The position numbers and the translations under genes were made by a program. A stretch of 64,000 nucleotides of DNA, from contig DATLOZ010000027.1 of assembly GCA_035535995.1 (NCBI GenBank), forward strand, positions 137,848 through 201,847, read 5' to 3'. This stretch comes from JANYCO01 sp035535995. GTDB lineage: Bacteria; Bacteroidota; Bacteroidia; Cytophagales; Cytophagaceae. The notes under the pieces were generated by a model. The model saw only the letters and a program-made list of their open reading frames with translations, searched no databases and had not been told where the DNA came from. Of the stretch, positions 17,525-25,531 are shown one piece after another; the first letter of the stretch is position 1; every line of letters begins with the position of its first letter.

Positions 17525-20080
17525 TAATTGGCTGATTTTTTTGACTGCCTCATGTAAAATATAAGTGCCTTCCATATTTTTTTCTTTGAAGACCATCATG
17601 TAATGATAATTGTTCCCTGCTAGTTTTTCCCATTCCGCTCCAAGCCTGCATTTCTCAACGCTGTCGGAGTTGTCGCGGTCGTCTCCTTTTACTTCAAGTA
17701 AAAGTATTTTCCCCGAAAGAGTATAAAGAATAAAATCAGGATAATGTCTGGACTTATATCCGTTGATGTAAAACCCTTTTCCATGGCTTAGGTTGCGATG
17801 CCAGAAAACAATATTCGGCAGCGCAGCAATTTCTTCGATCATGTCAATTTCCAGATTATTCATTAAGGCTTCTTTTTGATAAAGGCTTTTGCTTCTTTCA
17901 TCACTGGCGAAAATGGGATCGTTTAATTCAGGAAATTTCCAGACCGGTTGAGCTGTGATTTTCCGTTGTTGTATAAGTTCATAAAATCTTTTTTCAGCAT
18001 ATTGATGAATATGTGCTTCGATCGTATTTTTTATTTGGTACATATAATTGAACCGTTCATTAAAAAGATCGTTTAGCTTTTCATCGTTCATTTCTGCAAA
18101 TCCGCGCTCAAGATAATTTTTTAGCTCGCGTTCAGGTATGGAAAATAATTCTTTGATCATTTTCATAAAAATATAGACCATATCTTTCGCCCGCCGCTCT
18201 CTTGGCTTGCCACGCATATAGTTTTGAGCTTCCTTTGCCGTGATAGATTGAATTTCGCTTTCACCGCTTTGTGCTATATCCAGTTTTTTGACCGGGCTGT
18301 AAGAAGGGTTGTAATGAAGATCAAATTTTAAATTTCGGAGTGTGAATTGTTCATCCAGCAAAGATTCTGTAGTGAGTAATTCATGATCATATTCTGAAAA
18401 AATAGTAGGAGGAACAAAAATAAAAAATTGAGGAATTTTTATTGAAGTCACGAGGGGACGATAGGATTCAGAAATATAATATTTCTTCGTTTGGATCTGT
18501 ATGGGCAGCGTACTAGTTCTGCTACCGTTGTCATATGTACTCAACTCTTCATTCATTTCCTGATTTTTTTGAATTGAGCTGGTCACGATAGCGTTGATCA
18601 CGTTAGAAGTTTTTTCTGGTATAAAAATATCATCTGCGTTAAATCCTGGCTTTTCAAAAGGCTCAATTTCTTCCTGCTCGTTGGCAGAGCCAATAGCTTT
18701 AGTAGCTCCGTTTTGCGCCCTATAGTCCTTATCGCTGAAACCCGCTATACGCAAGCTTTCTACAATATTTTCAAGCGTTTCATTAAATTTTGCGGAAGCA
18801 GTTAAAACATAGGAATTATTTAACAAGCTTTCCTGTTGAGGTTGCACGTATGGTTGGCGCAACACGCGGCCCAGGATCTGTTCTACATCTACTACAGAAG
18901 ATTTGTCTGCCAACGAAGCGAGTATATAAGCGAAAGGACAATCCCATCCTTCTTTCAAAGCATTGATAGTAATAATATAGCGGACCTCACAATCTTGAGA
19001 AGATAGATCAATCCCTTTGAGCTCGTTTATGGAAGCGGTTTTGATTTTGATATGAGATTCACTGATCCCGGCTTTCAACAATTGTTCTTTTATTTTTTCG
19101 AAGGTAGTATTGTCATCGGCCGTTTTTGGTTGTGCCTGAAATAACACGATAGGACGAATATACCTGCCTCCATTTTCGTATTGTTTTTTTGCGAGTGTTT
19201 CAAGCTCTCGTTGTAAATACAAAGCAGTATCGATCACTTCTGTTTTACTATGATGATTGTAAACGATCACCGGTAATTTCACCATATGTTCCTTTTTCAA
19301 TTCAATCGCCGGTACATAGCTGATGATATTGCTATTCTGTTTTGGTGTTGCAGTGAGATCGAGAATATAAGAAGGGTTAAGATTATTCAGCATTTCAACG
19401 CTCAATGCACTTTCTGCGTTGTGACTTTCGTCCACGATCACTACAGGGCGCAGGCTTCTGATCACGTTGATCAGTGCAGATTCATCCACATCATCCAGCA
19501 GTATGGATCTATCTTTATATTGTTGTACAAAAGAAGCCAGGTTTCCGTTTTCCTGGTGTACTTTCCGGTCTTCTTTATTTTTTGCGCGCAAGCTAGCGAA
19601 GCTCATTACGAAGATCGACAGTTGTTCCTTCACAATCGTTGGATTAAAATTGGTGCCTTGAAGCAATTCCGATTTTTCATACACTTCTATCCGATGATGA
19701 AACAAACTATTGAGCTTTTGACGATAAGGATGATCCGGATTGCGAAGTGATGCGATCGTTTGATCCAGCAGGTTGCTCCATGGAACCAGCCATACCACTG
19801 CCTTTGGAGTATCGATAGGATAGGTATTGAAAATACTGTGTAAGGCATTACAAGCGATAAATGTTTTTCCTCCCGCTGTAGGCACTTTGATACATACATG
19901 TGTGGCGGTAGGAATAGAATTTATATAAGACCGCAAGCCATCAGTTGCTATGCCATATGCATTCAGCCGTTCATGCCAATAGTGATCATATGCTTTAACC
20001 GGATTTTTATAATGTTGTACATAACCCAAGTAATCTTCAAGATCCTCGATTACTTTTTTCTGATAGCTTTTTAATTCCAT
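17522..20080 (-). CDS. res: Type III restriction enzyme, Res subunit
   Basis: ATP-dependent translocase-endonuclease that cuts DNA between two head-to-head unmodified sites, working as a complex with Mod. The 852-residue protein has a superfamily 2 helicase core: Walker A PTAGGKT at 67-73, DESH box near residue 215, DLTATPK shortly after, and motif VI ILGRVLRQP near residue 400. The C-terminal PD-(D/E)xK nuclease motif is visible as YPDFILYTLSGKILLLEVKG near residues 778-798. Length and order fit type III Res. The gene begins one base after the mod stop, so the two are co-transcribed. All key residues are present, so it appears functional. Confidence 0.95.
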   Translation of the reverse strand: MELKSYQKKVIEDLEDYLGYVQHYKNPVKAYDHYWHERLNAYGIATDGLRSYINSIPTATHVCIKVPTAGGKTFIACNALHSIFNTYPIDTPKAVVWLVPWSNLLDQTIASLRNPDHPYRQKLNSLFHHRIEVYEKSELLQGTNFNPTIVKEQLSIFVMSFASLRAKNKEDRKVHQENGNLASFVQQYKDRSILLDDVDESALINVIRSLRPVVIVDESHNAESALSVEMLNNLNPSYILDLTATPKQNSNIISYVPAIELKKEHMVKLPVIVYNHHSKTEVIDTALYLQRELETLAKKQYENGGRYIRPIVLFQAQPKTADDNTTFEKIKEQLLKAGISESHIKIKTASINELKGIDLSSQDCEVRYIITINALKEGWDCPFAYILASLADKSSVVDVEQILGRVLRQPYVQPQQESLLNNSYVLTASAKFNETLENIVESLRIAGFSDKDYRAQNGATKAIGSANEQEEIEPFEKPGFNADDIFIPEKTSNVINAIVTSSIQKNQEMNEELSTYDNGSRTSTLPIQIQTKKYYISESYRPLVTSIKIPQFFIFVPPTIFSEYDHELLTTESLLDEQFTLRNLKFDLHYNPSYSPVKKLDIAQSGESEIQSITAKEAQNYMRGKPRERRAKDMVYIFMKMIKELFSIPERELKNYLERGFAEMNDEKLNDLFNERFNYMYQIKNTIEAHIHQYAEKRFYELIQQRKITAQPVWKFPELNDPIFASDERSKSLYQKEALMNNLEIDMIEEIAALPNIVFWHRNLSHGKGFYINGYKSRHYPDFILYTLSGKILLLEVKGDDRDNSDSVEKCRLGAEWEKLAGNNYHYMMVFKEKNMEGTYILHEAVKKISQL

Positions 20081-20081
20081 A

Positions 20082-21731
20082 CTAAAAACGCTCTATATCG
20101 CCGGGGATTTTTTTAAAAATGATATTATGCTTGGTTAAAAATTCTTTGGGCAACAAACACCGATCTGCATAGACAATGTATTGCTCTGCTTTCTCTTTAA
20201 TAAAAGGAAGATTGATACGATCAAGCGGTACAGGAACAGTTGCTTTATAAAAAAAATAATAAGCAGTGCCATCCTTTTTACCTAAAAAATAATCGGACTT
20301 TTTAGAATAAGCAGTTCTAGTTTCAGTATACCATACATAAGCTTTAATCTTCTCCGGATCGACCTGTTCATTGAGCTCTTCCAGGTATTCGCCTAAAAAT
20401 AATGGTTCTCCCAATTCATAATAATCAAATGCATTTTGTGGATTTGTATATTCGTTAATAACCTTTTTGATCCTTTGAGCAGTAATATTTTCAGCAATAT
20501 TATAGGCTTCTCCTTCTTTATTATTTTCATCCCGCTGGATCAAAATAAATTTCCGTTTGCCATTGTCTTGTTGGTTTAGTTTTAACACCGCATGCGCTGT
20601 GGTACCGCTCCCAGCAAAGCTATCCAGTACAATCGCTTCCGGGTCGTCGATGAATTTTAGAAAATATTCAATCAGGGATACAGGCTTTGGATAATCGAAT
20701 ACATTTTTACCAAAAAGATCCAGCAATTCTTTTTTCGCACCTTCGTTTGTTTCTACGTTAGTAGTTTTTTTATCTACTAAAGGCGATGTATATTTTTCTT
20801 TTATAAAATTGGTGGGCGCCTTAAATGTTTCTTCTGCCTTAAGGTAACGTATCGAAAATTTTTCCGATTTGATTATAAAATTGCTTCCTCTGAAGATTTC
20901 CTTATCCAATGTGGCTTGTGTCCATTTGAATTCTCCTTTCAATACAAAATCCTGCAAAGCATAACCATCGCGAATTTCAATATCATTGCAAAGCAATACA
21001 CGGTCGTATTCTCCTTTTGGATAAAAGCCATCGTCTATTTTAAAGCGAACCGACCCTTTGGGAAAACGAAGTTCGGCAGGCGTATTTCCAGCGTTGAGAA
21101 GGGGAGCATCCCCGCCGTCGCCTTCTTCCGCTTTGTATTTTCGGTTAGTTCTTTTCTTTTCGTAGCACAATACATATTCTACAGTCTTCCTGGATTTGCT
21201 GGAAAGGCTGGGAGGAGTAGAAGTTTTAACCCAGGAAAAATATTCGATGAAATTCTGGTATCCAAAGATCTCATCCATCATTACTCGAAGATTAGCCATT
21301 TCATGATCGTCGATTGATATGAAAATGATGCCATCTTCGGCGAGCAGCTTATGAAGCAGCTTTAGGCGTGGATACATCATGCAAAGCCATTTGTCGTGGC
21401 GGGTGAGGTCTTCACTTTCCTTACCTACAATTTTGCCAAGCCATTTATTCAATTTTGGATCATTTACATTATCGTGATAGATCCAATGCTCGTTGCCTGT
21501 ATTATAAGGAGGATCTAGATAAATGCATTTTATTTTTCCTTCGTATTCAAGTTGCAATGATTTCAATGCTTCCAAGTTATCGCCATGGATAATTTTATTT
21601 CCGCTGGAAGTCTCTTCTTTAGTGGTTCCGTGAAGTTTAGAAAAACCATAGCAATGCTCGAGTACTCTGTAGGGCACTTCCCAGTGATGATTCATCACTT
21701 TATCTTTCCCGGACCACTGTAGTATAGGCAT
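20082..21731 (-). CDS. mod: Type III modification DNA-methyltransferase, Mod subunit
   Basis: Adenine-N6 methyltransferase that recognises the asymmetric target and methylates one strand; also needed for Res cutting. The 549-residue protein shows the beta-class order: catalytic DPPY at 73-76 (LDPPYNTG) first, a central target-recognition region (about 150-350), then the AdoMet motif DSFAGSGTTAHAV near 366-378. I see no homopolymer or tandem-repeat tract of the kind used for phase variation in pathogen mod genes. First gene of the mod-res unit, divergent from the XRE regulator. Confidence 0.95.
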   Translation of the reverse strand: MPILQWSGKDKVMNHHWEVPYRVLEHCYGFSKLHGTTKEETSSGNKIIHGDNLEALKSLQLEYEGKIKCIYLDPPYNTGNEHWIYHDNVNDPKLNKWLGKIVGKESEDLTRHDKWLCMMYPRLKLLHKLLAEDGIIFISIDDHEMANLRVMMDEIFGYQNFIEYFSWVKTSTPPSLSSKSRKTVEYVLCYEKKRTNRKYKAEEGDGGDAPLLNAGNTPAELRFPKGSVRFKIDDGFYPKGEYDRVLLCNDIEIRDGYALQDFVLKGEFKWTQATLDKEIFRGSNFIIKSEKFSIRYLKAEETFKAPTNFIKEKYTSPLVDKKTTNVETNEGAKKELLDLFGKNVFDYPKPVSLIEYFLKFIDDPEAIVLDSFAGSGTTAHAVLKLNQQDNGKRKFILIQRDENNKEGEAYNIAENITAQRIKKVINEYTNPQNAFDYYELGEPLFLGEYLEELNEQVDPEKIKAYVWYTETRTAYSKKSDYFLGKKDGTAYYFFYKATVPVPLDRINLPFIKEKAEQYIVYADRCLLPKEFLTKHNIIFKKIPGDIERF

Positions 21732-21783
21732 TGATGGCAGCTGTCATTTAAGGATTTTTTATGCTCTTAAACGACAATTATTT

Positions 21784-21813
21784 ACTTTAAAGACAAATTA
21801 TAGTCTTTAAAGT
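21784..21813. promoter_or_regulatory. Candidate operator between mod and the XRE regulator
   Basis: Perfect 11-base inverted repeat ACTTTAAAGAC / GTCTTTAAAGT with an 8-base spacer, midway in the 139-base divergent gap. Half-site-like words (TTTAAGG, CTTAAA) flank it on both sides. Its symmetry and location suit a dimeric XRE repressor controlling both directions. This is inference from position. Confidence 0.65.
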
Positions 21814-21853
21814 AGAATTACAAGCGTTTAAGGAAAAATAAATCCACCATCGT

Positions 21854-21876
21854 TTTCACAAATTTGCTTTGTGAAA
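21854..21876. promoter_or_regulatory. Inverted repeat overlapping the XRE start codon
   Basis: TTTCACAAA / TTTGTGAAA, perfect 9-base arms with a 5-base spacer, covering the GTG start at 21871. It could be an autoregulatory operator or an mRNA hairpin that hides the start. The same segment contains CAAATTTG, one mismatch from the -7 consensus and four bases before GTG. Confidence 0.55.
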
Positions 21877-22224
21877 GAGAAAGTATCATTTCGTATAAGA
21901 AAACTGAGGGAAAGCAAAGATTACAGCCAGGAAAATATGGCAAACGATCTTAATATCACGCCTAGTGCTTATTCCAAGATAGAGCGTGGTGTAACAGACC
22001 CTTCGGTAGGACGCTTGGCAGAGATCGCTAAGATTCTGGGGGTTGACATTATCTATTTTTTTCAGGAAGAAAACACAGTGCACGACCACCAGGAAAAAAA
22101 TCCTCCTTATGGATTTGCTACCAAAAATGATCTTGAAGAATTGAACGCCGTGATCAAAGAATTAAAAAAAGAGATCTCAATGATCCGGAAAGAATTGAAG
22201 CCCGGGAAGTCTAAAAAAAATTGA
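21871..22224 (+). CDS. XRE-family transcriptional regulator next to the type III R-M genes
   Basis: A 117-residue protein. Residues about 6-62 form a Cro/C1-type helix-turn-helix (SQENMANDLNITPSAYSKIE RGVTDPSV). A short linker and a C-terminal charged coiled coil (LEELNAVIKELKKEISMIRKEL, split here by family heptads at about 88-110) follow, suggesting dimerisation. The start is GTG. It is divergent from mod, with operator-like palindromes between, so it may act like the controller proteins of other R-M systems. However, such HTH-coiled-coil proteins are also common as general regulators in Bacteroidota. Confidence 0.82.
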   Translation: MKEKVSFRIRKLRESKDYSQENMANDLNITPSAYSKIERGVTDPSVGRLAEIAKILGVDIIYFFQEENTVHDHQEKNPPYGFATKNDLEELNAVIKELKKEISMIRKELKPGKSKKN

Positions 22225-22230
22225 CAAAAA

Positions 22231-22287
22231 GTTAAGTTATGAATGTCGAATTATAATTAACTCATAATTCAACATTCATAATTCATA
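22231..22287. repeat. Heptamer repeat family B, copy 1 (two arms)
   Basis: Left arm in units AGTTATG, AATGTCG, AATTATA. Right arm in units ACTCATA, ATTCAAC, ATTCATA, ATTCATA, its complement. The whole can fold on itself with a very short loop. It fills the convergent gap between the XRE gene and smpB, at the edge of the R-M island. Confidence 0.8.
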
Positions 22288-22289
22288 AC

Positions 22290-22751
22290 TTACTTTAGCT
22301 CTCTCCGCAAATCCCGGTCGATATCCTTGGCCTTAATATCTTCCCGTTTGTCGTAAAGCTTCTTACCCTTTGCCAGCGCGATCTCCAGCTTAGCAAAGCC
22401 ACGGTCGTTTACAAAAAGTCTTGTAACTGTAATTGTAAGTCCTTTCTCTTCCGATTTATCCATAAGCTTCCGCAGCTCTTGTTTTTTCAGAAGTAATATA
22501 CGATCTCTTTTAGCATCGTGATTGTAGTGCGTCCCTTCTTTATAAGGAGAAATATTGATTCCTTTTGCTACCAATTTCTCGCCAATAAAAACACAAAAAG
22601 CATCCTGCAAATTGACCGTACCCTCACGGATTGATTTTATTTCGGTGCCGGATAAAACAATACCAGCAATATAGGTATCGATAAAACTATATTCGAAGCT
22701 CGCGCGTTTATTGCGGATATTTATATTTTTTGAAAAACGCTCGGGAGACAT
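22290..22751 (-). CDS. smpB: SsrA-binding protein SmpB
   Basis: Binds tmRNA and delivers it to stalled ribosomes for trans-translation. The 153-residue protein has the OB-fold core with YIAGIVLSGTEIKSIREG, and the tail ALAKGKKLYDKRED that mimics a codon-anticodon pair in the decoding site. Length is normal. The tmRNA gene is not in this window. Confidence 0.97.
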   Translation of the reverse strand: MSPERFSKNINIRNKRASFEYSFIDTYIAGIVLSGTEIKSIREGTVNLQDAFCVFIGEKLVAKGINISPYKEGTHYNHDAKRDRILLLKKQELRKLMDKSEEKGLTITVTRLFVNDRGFAKLEIALAKGKKLYDKREDIKAKDIDRDLRRELK

Positions 22752-22805
22752 TGATCTATCTTAATTATTAATGAGAAATTTTAAAAGTAACTATGCCTTT
22801 AAATT

Positions 22806-22853
22806 CAGATTGATACCAGTAAAATGTTATCCGGTATCTGGAATCCGGTATCC
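22806..22853. repeat. Heptamer repeat family A, copy 2 (short)
   Basis: A degraded left arm (AGATTGATACCAG) and a clear right arm of three units (GGTATCT, GGAATCC, GGTATCC), between the tandem minus-strand genes hemE and smpB. Confidence 0.7.
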
Positions 22854-22862
22854 AATGGTGTA

Positions 22863-23906
22863 TTATACTTTTTGTGTAACGAAGGAATGTTCTTTCACCG
22901 CATCGATAAAACATTTCACTTTATCGACTTGAGTATCCGGGTAAACGCCGTGTCCAAGATTTGCAATATGTTTCTGAGGCCCGAATTCATGCAGCATGTA
23001 GTGCGTCTGTTTTTTTATTTCGTCGAAAGAAGCATACAGGATACAAGGATCCAGATTTCCCTGGAGTGTTTTATCAGGCCCGATCAATCCTCTTGATTCG
23101 CGGATCCCCATATTCCAATCAAGACCAATGGTGCGGCAGTTCAGCTGTCCCATGTCTTTGCGTGCAAAAAATGCGCCTTTGGCAAATACGGTCATAGGCG
23201 CTTCCTTAATCGCGTCGCAGATTTGTGAAATATATTTTAAAGAAAATTCGGAATAAGTTTCAGGAGAAAGAATTCCTGCCCAGGAGTCGAACATTTGCAC
23301 CATATCTGCGCCATTCTTGATCTGCTCTTTCAAATAGAGAATAGTAGTATCGGTTATTTTTTGCAATAGCAAATGCGCCAGTGCCGGTTCGGAGTATATA
23401 AATTTCTTTGCCTTTGAAAATGTCTTAGAACCGCTTCCTTCGATCATATAGGCCAACAACGTCCAGGGTGCGCCGGCAAAGCCGATTAGAGGCACACGTC
23501 CGTTCAATTCCTTTTTGGTGATTCGGATCGCTTCGTATACATATTCCAGCTCATGCACAGCTTCTTGTACTTTGAGTGATTGAATATCTTTTTCTGTAGA
23601 AATTACTTTAGGAAAAACAGGACCTTTGGCTTCATACATTTCGTAGGAAAGTCCCATCGCTTCGGGTACTACCAGGATATCGGAAAAGATAATTGCAGCA
23701 TCTACTCCCAGGATATCTACAGGTTGTATAGTAACCTCAGCAGCCAAGGCAGGAGTAGTGGCAAGTTCTTTGAAACCGCTCAATTTTTCTCGTACAGCTC
23801 TGTATTCCGGCAAAATTCTGCCTGCCTGACGCATCAGCCATACAGGAGTTCTTTCTGTTTGCTCTCCTCTGGCGGCGCGGAGTATAAGATCATTTTGGTA
23901 CTTCAT
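22863..23906 (-). CDS. hemE: Uroporphyrinogen decarboxylase
   Basis: Removes four acetate carboxyls from uroporphyrinogen III to give coproporphyrinogen III in haem synthesis. It shows the family signature PVWLMRQAGRILPEYR near the N terminus and GFAGAPWTLL in the middle. An upstream in-frame ATG exists at 23921, but it overlaps the promoter element TATCTTTG, so the true start is 23906 (347 residues, normal length). No other haem gene is adjacent. Confidence 0.96.
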   Translation of the reverse strand: MKYQNDLILRAARGEQTERTPVWLMRQAGRILPEYRAVREKLSGFKELATTPALAAEVTIQPVDILGVDAAIIFSDILVVPEAMGLSYEMYEAKGPVFPKVISTEKDIQSLKVQEAVHELEYVYEAIRITKKELNGRVPLIGFAGAPWTLLAYMIEGSGSKTFSKAKKFIYSEPALAHLLLQKITDTTILYLKEQIKNGADMVQMFDSWAGILSPETYSEFSLKYISQICDAIKEAPMTVFAKGAFFARKDMGQLNCRTIGLDWNMGIRESRGLIGPDKTLQGNLDPCILYASFDEIKKQTHYMLHEFGPQKHIANLGHGVYPDTQVDKVKCFIDAVKEHSFVTQKV

Positions 23907-23910
23907 GCCG

Positions 23911-23918
23911 CAAAGATA
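23911..23918 (-). promoter_or_regulatory. Promoter -7 element of hemE
   Basis: TATCTTTG on the minus strand, exactly four bases (CGGC) before the ATG at 23906. It decides the start of hemE and predicts a leaderless mRNA. Confidence 0.65.
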
Positions 23919-24032
23919 CAAAGAATAAAAGGTTTAGCGTAAAATCCTCAGAACAAATCGCAGCAGTAGCCTGTTAGGAATAGTAAAAACAGGCAAATTT
24001 TTTTTGTCGTATATATGTTGTAAAATAGAGAT

Positions 24033-24743
24033 ATGTTTAGAAAAGCAGTATTTTTTATATGGCTCGCTGGTGTCCTGAATTCCTGCGTATTTTTCGGTCC
24101 TTCCAAAAACGAATTGTTTTCTGTGGCTGTTCGGAAACAACCCTACGATGTCATCATAGTGCCTGGTATACCACACGATACGATTTCTGACAGATGGGAT
24201 CTGGCCCTAAAGGGAAGGATCTACTGGGCAAAATTTTTATATGATAAAGGAATGACCAAAAATATTATTTTCTCCGGAGGAGCAGTATACACGCCTTATA
24301 TAGAATCAGAGATCATGGCTCGCTACGCTACTTCCTTAGGAATTCCGAAAAAACATATTTTTACAGAAACGAAAGCAGAGCATAGCACGGAAAATATTTA
24401 TTACTCCTATTATTTAGCCAAAAGACTAGGCTTCCAAAAAATCGCAGTAGCTACGGATCCCTTTCAGGCAAAGCTTTTGAGAAGGTATCCTAAAAAAATG
24501 AAGATGAAACTGGACTTTATTCCTTTTGTAATTGACTCGTTGAAAACAATAGATAAAAGTGGGTTTGTAAAGCTTTCTGCGCAGGAGCGCAAGGTGCCTA
24601 ACTTTGTTTCCATTGCCGACCGTCAGTCGCGTTTTAAAAGATTTTTAGGAACGTTGGGAAAGAATATTACGATTGATGAGGCGGATGAAAGAAGGAAAAA
24701 GAAAAAGCAGCGTAAAGAAAATCTAGACGTGCGTGCTTTTTAA
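24033..24743 (+). CDS. DUF218 (YdcF/SanA-like) lipoprotein
   Basis: A 236-residue protein with a lipoprotein signal (lipobox VLNSC, Cys near residue 18) followed by a DUF218 domain. It has VIIVPGIPHD at the start of the fold, IIFSGGAVYTPY and SEIMARYATSLGIPKKHIFTETKAEHSTENI, as in the YdcF/SanA/ElyC family, which is linked to envelope integrity. The tail is strongly basic (RRKKKKQRK). Probably anchored in the inner or outer membrane, facing the periplasm. Its 3' end overlaps the convergent RsbW-like gene by 21 bases. Confidence 0.82.
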   Translation: MFRKAVFFIWLAGVLNSCVFFGPSKNELFSVAVRKQPYDVIIVPGIPHDTISDRWDLALKGRIYWAKFLYDKGMTKNIIFSGGAVYTPYIESEIMARYATSLGIPKKHIFTETKAEHSTENIYYSYYLAKRLGFQKIAVATDPFQAKLLRRYPKKMKMKLDFIPFVIDSLKTIDKSGFVKLSAQERKVPNFVSIADRQSRFKRFLGTLGKNITIDEADERRKKKKQRKENLDVRAF

Positions 24744-25145
24744 TTTCTTGAAAAGAGTATAGATAGTATAAGGCTCTTCTTTTTTTACTTCGATAGAATC
24801 CATGATTTTACGAACGAGCATTAGCCCGATTCCACCTTTGCGTTTTTCCTTGATCAGATTTTGGATATCAGGGTCGGCTTGTGTGGTATTGTCATAAAAA
24901 TCACCTTTGTCGGAGATATTAAAAAATACCCCTTCACCTTTGTCGGAAATTTCTACTTCCAGGTAATTATTTTTATCAGAACGGTTGGAGTGAATAATTC
25001 TGTTGGCGCAGATCTCATCTACTGCCAACACGATCATGTTGATCTCATTTTCAGAGACGTGAAGTTTAGAGAGGTTCGAATTGACAAATTTCCGAACCTC
25101 TTTAAGGTTTTCCGTTGAACACGCTATTTTTATTTTCTCCACCAT
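24723..25145 (-). CDS. RsbW-like anti-sigma factor / serine kinase
   Basis: A 140-residue GHKL ATPase-fold protein of the anti-sigma kinase type. NxxVLAVDEICANRIIHS corresponds to the N box, SDKGDFYD to the G1 box and RKGGIGLMLVRKIMD to the G2 box. In partner switching such proteins phosphorylate a STAS antagonist and bind a target such as a sigma factor. It is the third gene of an RsbU-STAS-RsbW operon, two bases downstream of the STAS gene. No sigma factor is adjacent, so the target is unknown. Confidence 0.88.
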   Translation of the reverse strand: MVEKIKIACSTENLKEVRKFVNSNLSKLHVSENEINMIVLAVDEICANRIIHSNRSDKNNYLEVEISDKGEGVFFNISDKGDFYDNTTQADPDIQNLIKEKRKGGIGLMLVRKIMDSIEVKKEEPYTIYTLFKKLKSTHV

Positions 25146-25147
25146 TG

Positions 25148-25483
25148 TTAATTCATCAGCTCAATAGCCTCGTCCTTGCTGGATACGATTTTAATCAGAT
25201 TATCAAGTCCTAGAATTGTGAAAACGTTTTTCACTTTATCACTTACATTGTACAGCGCCATGGAAATTCCATTGTTTTCAAAATCTTGCAGGTAGGACAT
25301 AAAAACTCCTAAACCGGCAGAAGAGATATAATTTAAACGACTGCAATCCACTAATATTTTGTTTTCTTTTTTTGCGAAGGCTTCTGTCAGGGTGTTGTCG
25401 AGTATTATACTAGAGCTTGCATCCAGCTCGCCGTCTATCAAAATAGTATAAAACTGATTCTCTTTTAGTGTAGTGATATTCAT
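25148..25483 (-). CDS. STAS-domain anti-anti-sigma factor
   Basis: A 111-residue single-domain STAS protein (SpoIIAA/RsbV-like). The segment DCSRLNYISSAGLGVFMSYL contains the Ser pair that is the usual phosphorylation site. When dephosphorylated by the upstream PP2C phosphatase it would sequester the RsbW-like kinase. Gene order and spacing (48 bases after the phosphatase gene, 2 before the kinase gene) fit one operon. Confidence 0.9.
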   Translation of the reverse strand: MNITTLKENQFYTILIDGELDASSSIILDNTLTEAFAKKENKILVDCSRLNYISSAGLGVFMSYLQDFENNGISMALYNVSDKVKNVFTILGLDNLIKIVSSKDEAIELMN

Positions 25484-25531
25484 TATTTTAAGATGTTTTA
25501 CGTGAACCCTGTATTATTGTTACTGTGAATT

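Noticed and set aside
20082..21731. Phase-variable mod gene
   Set aside because: No long homopolymer or short tandem repeat is present within or just upstream of the coding region.
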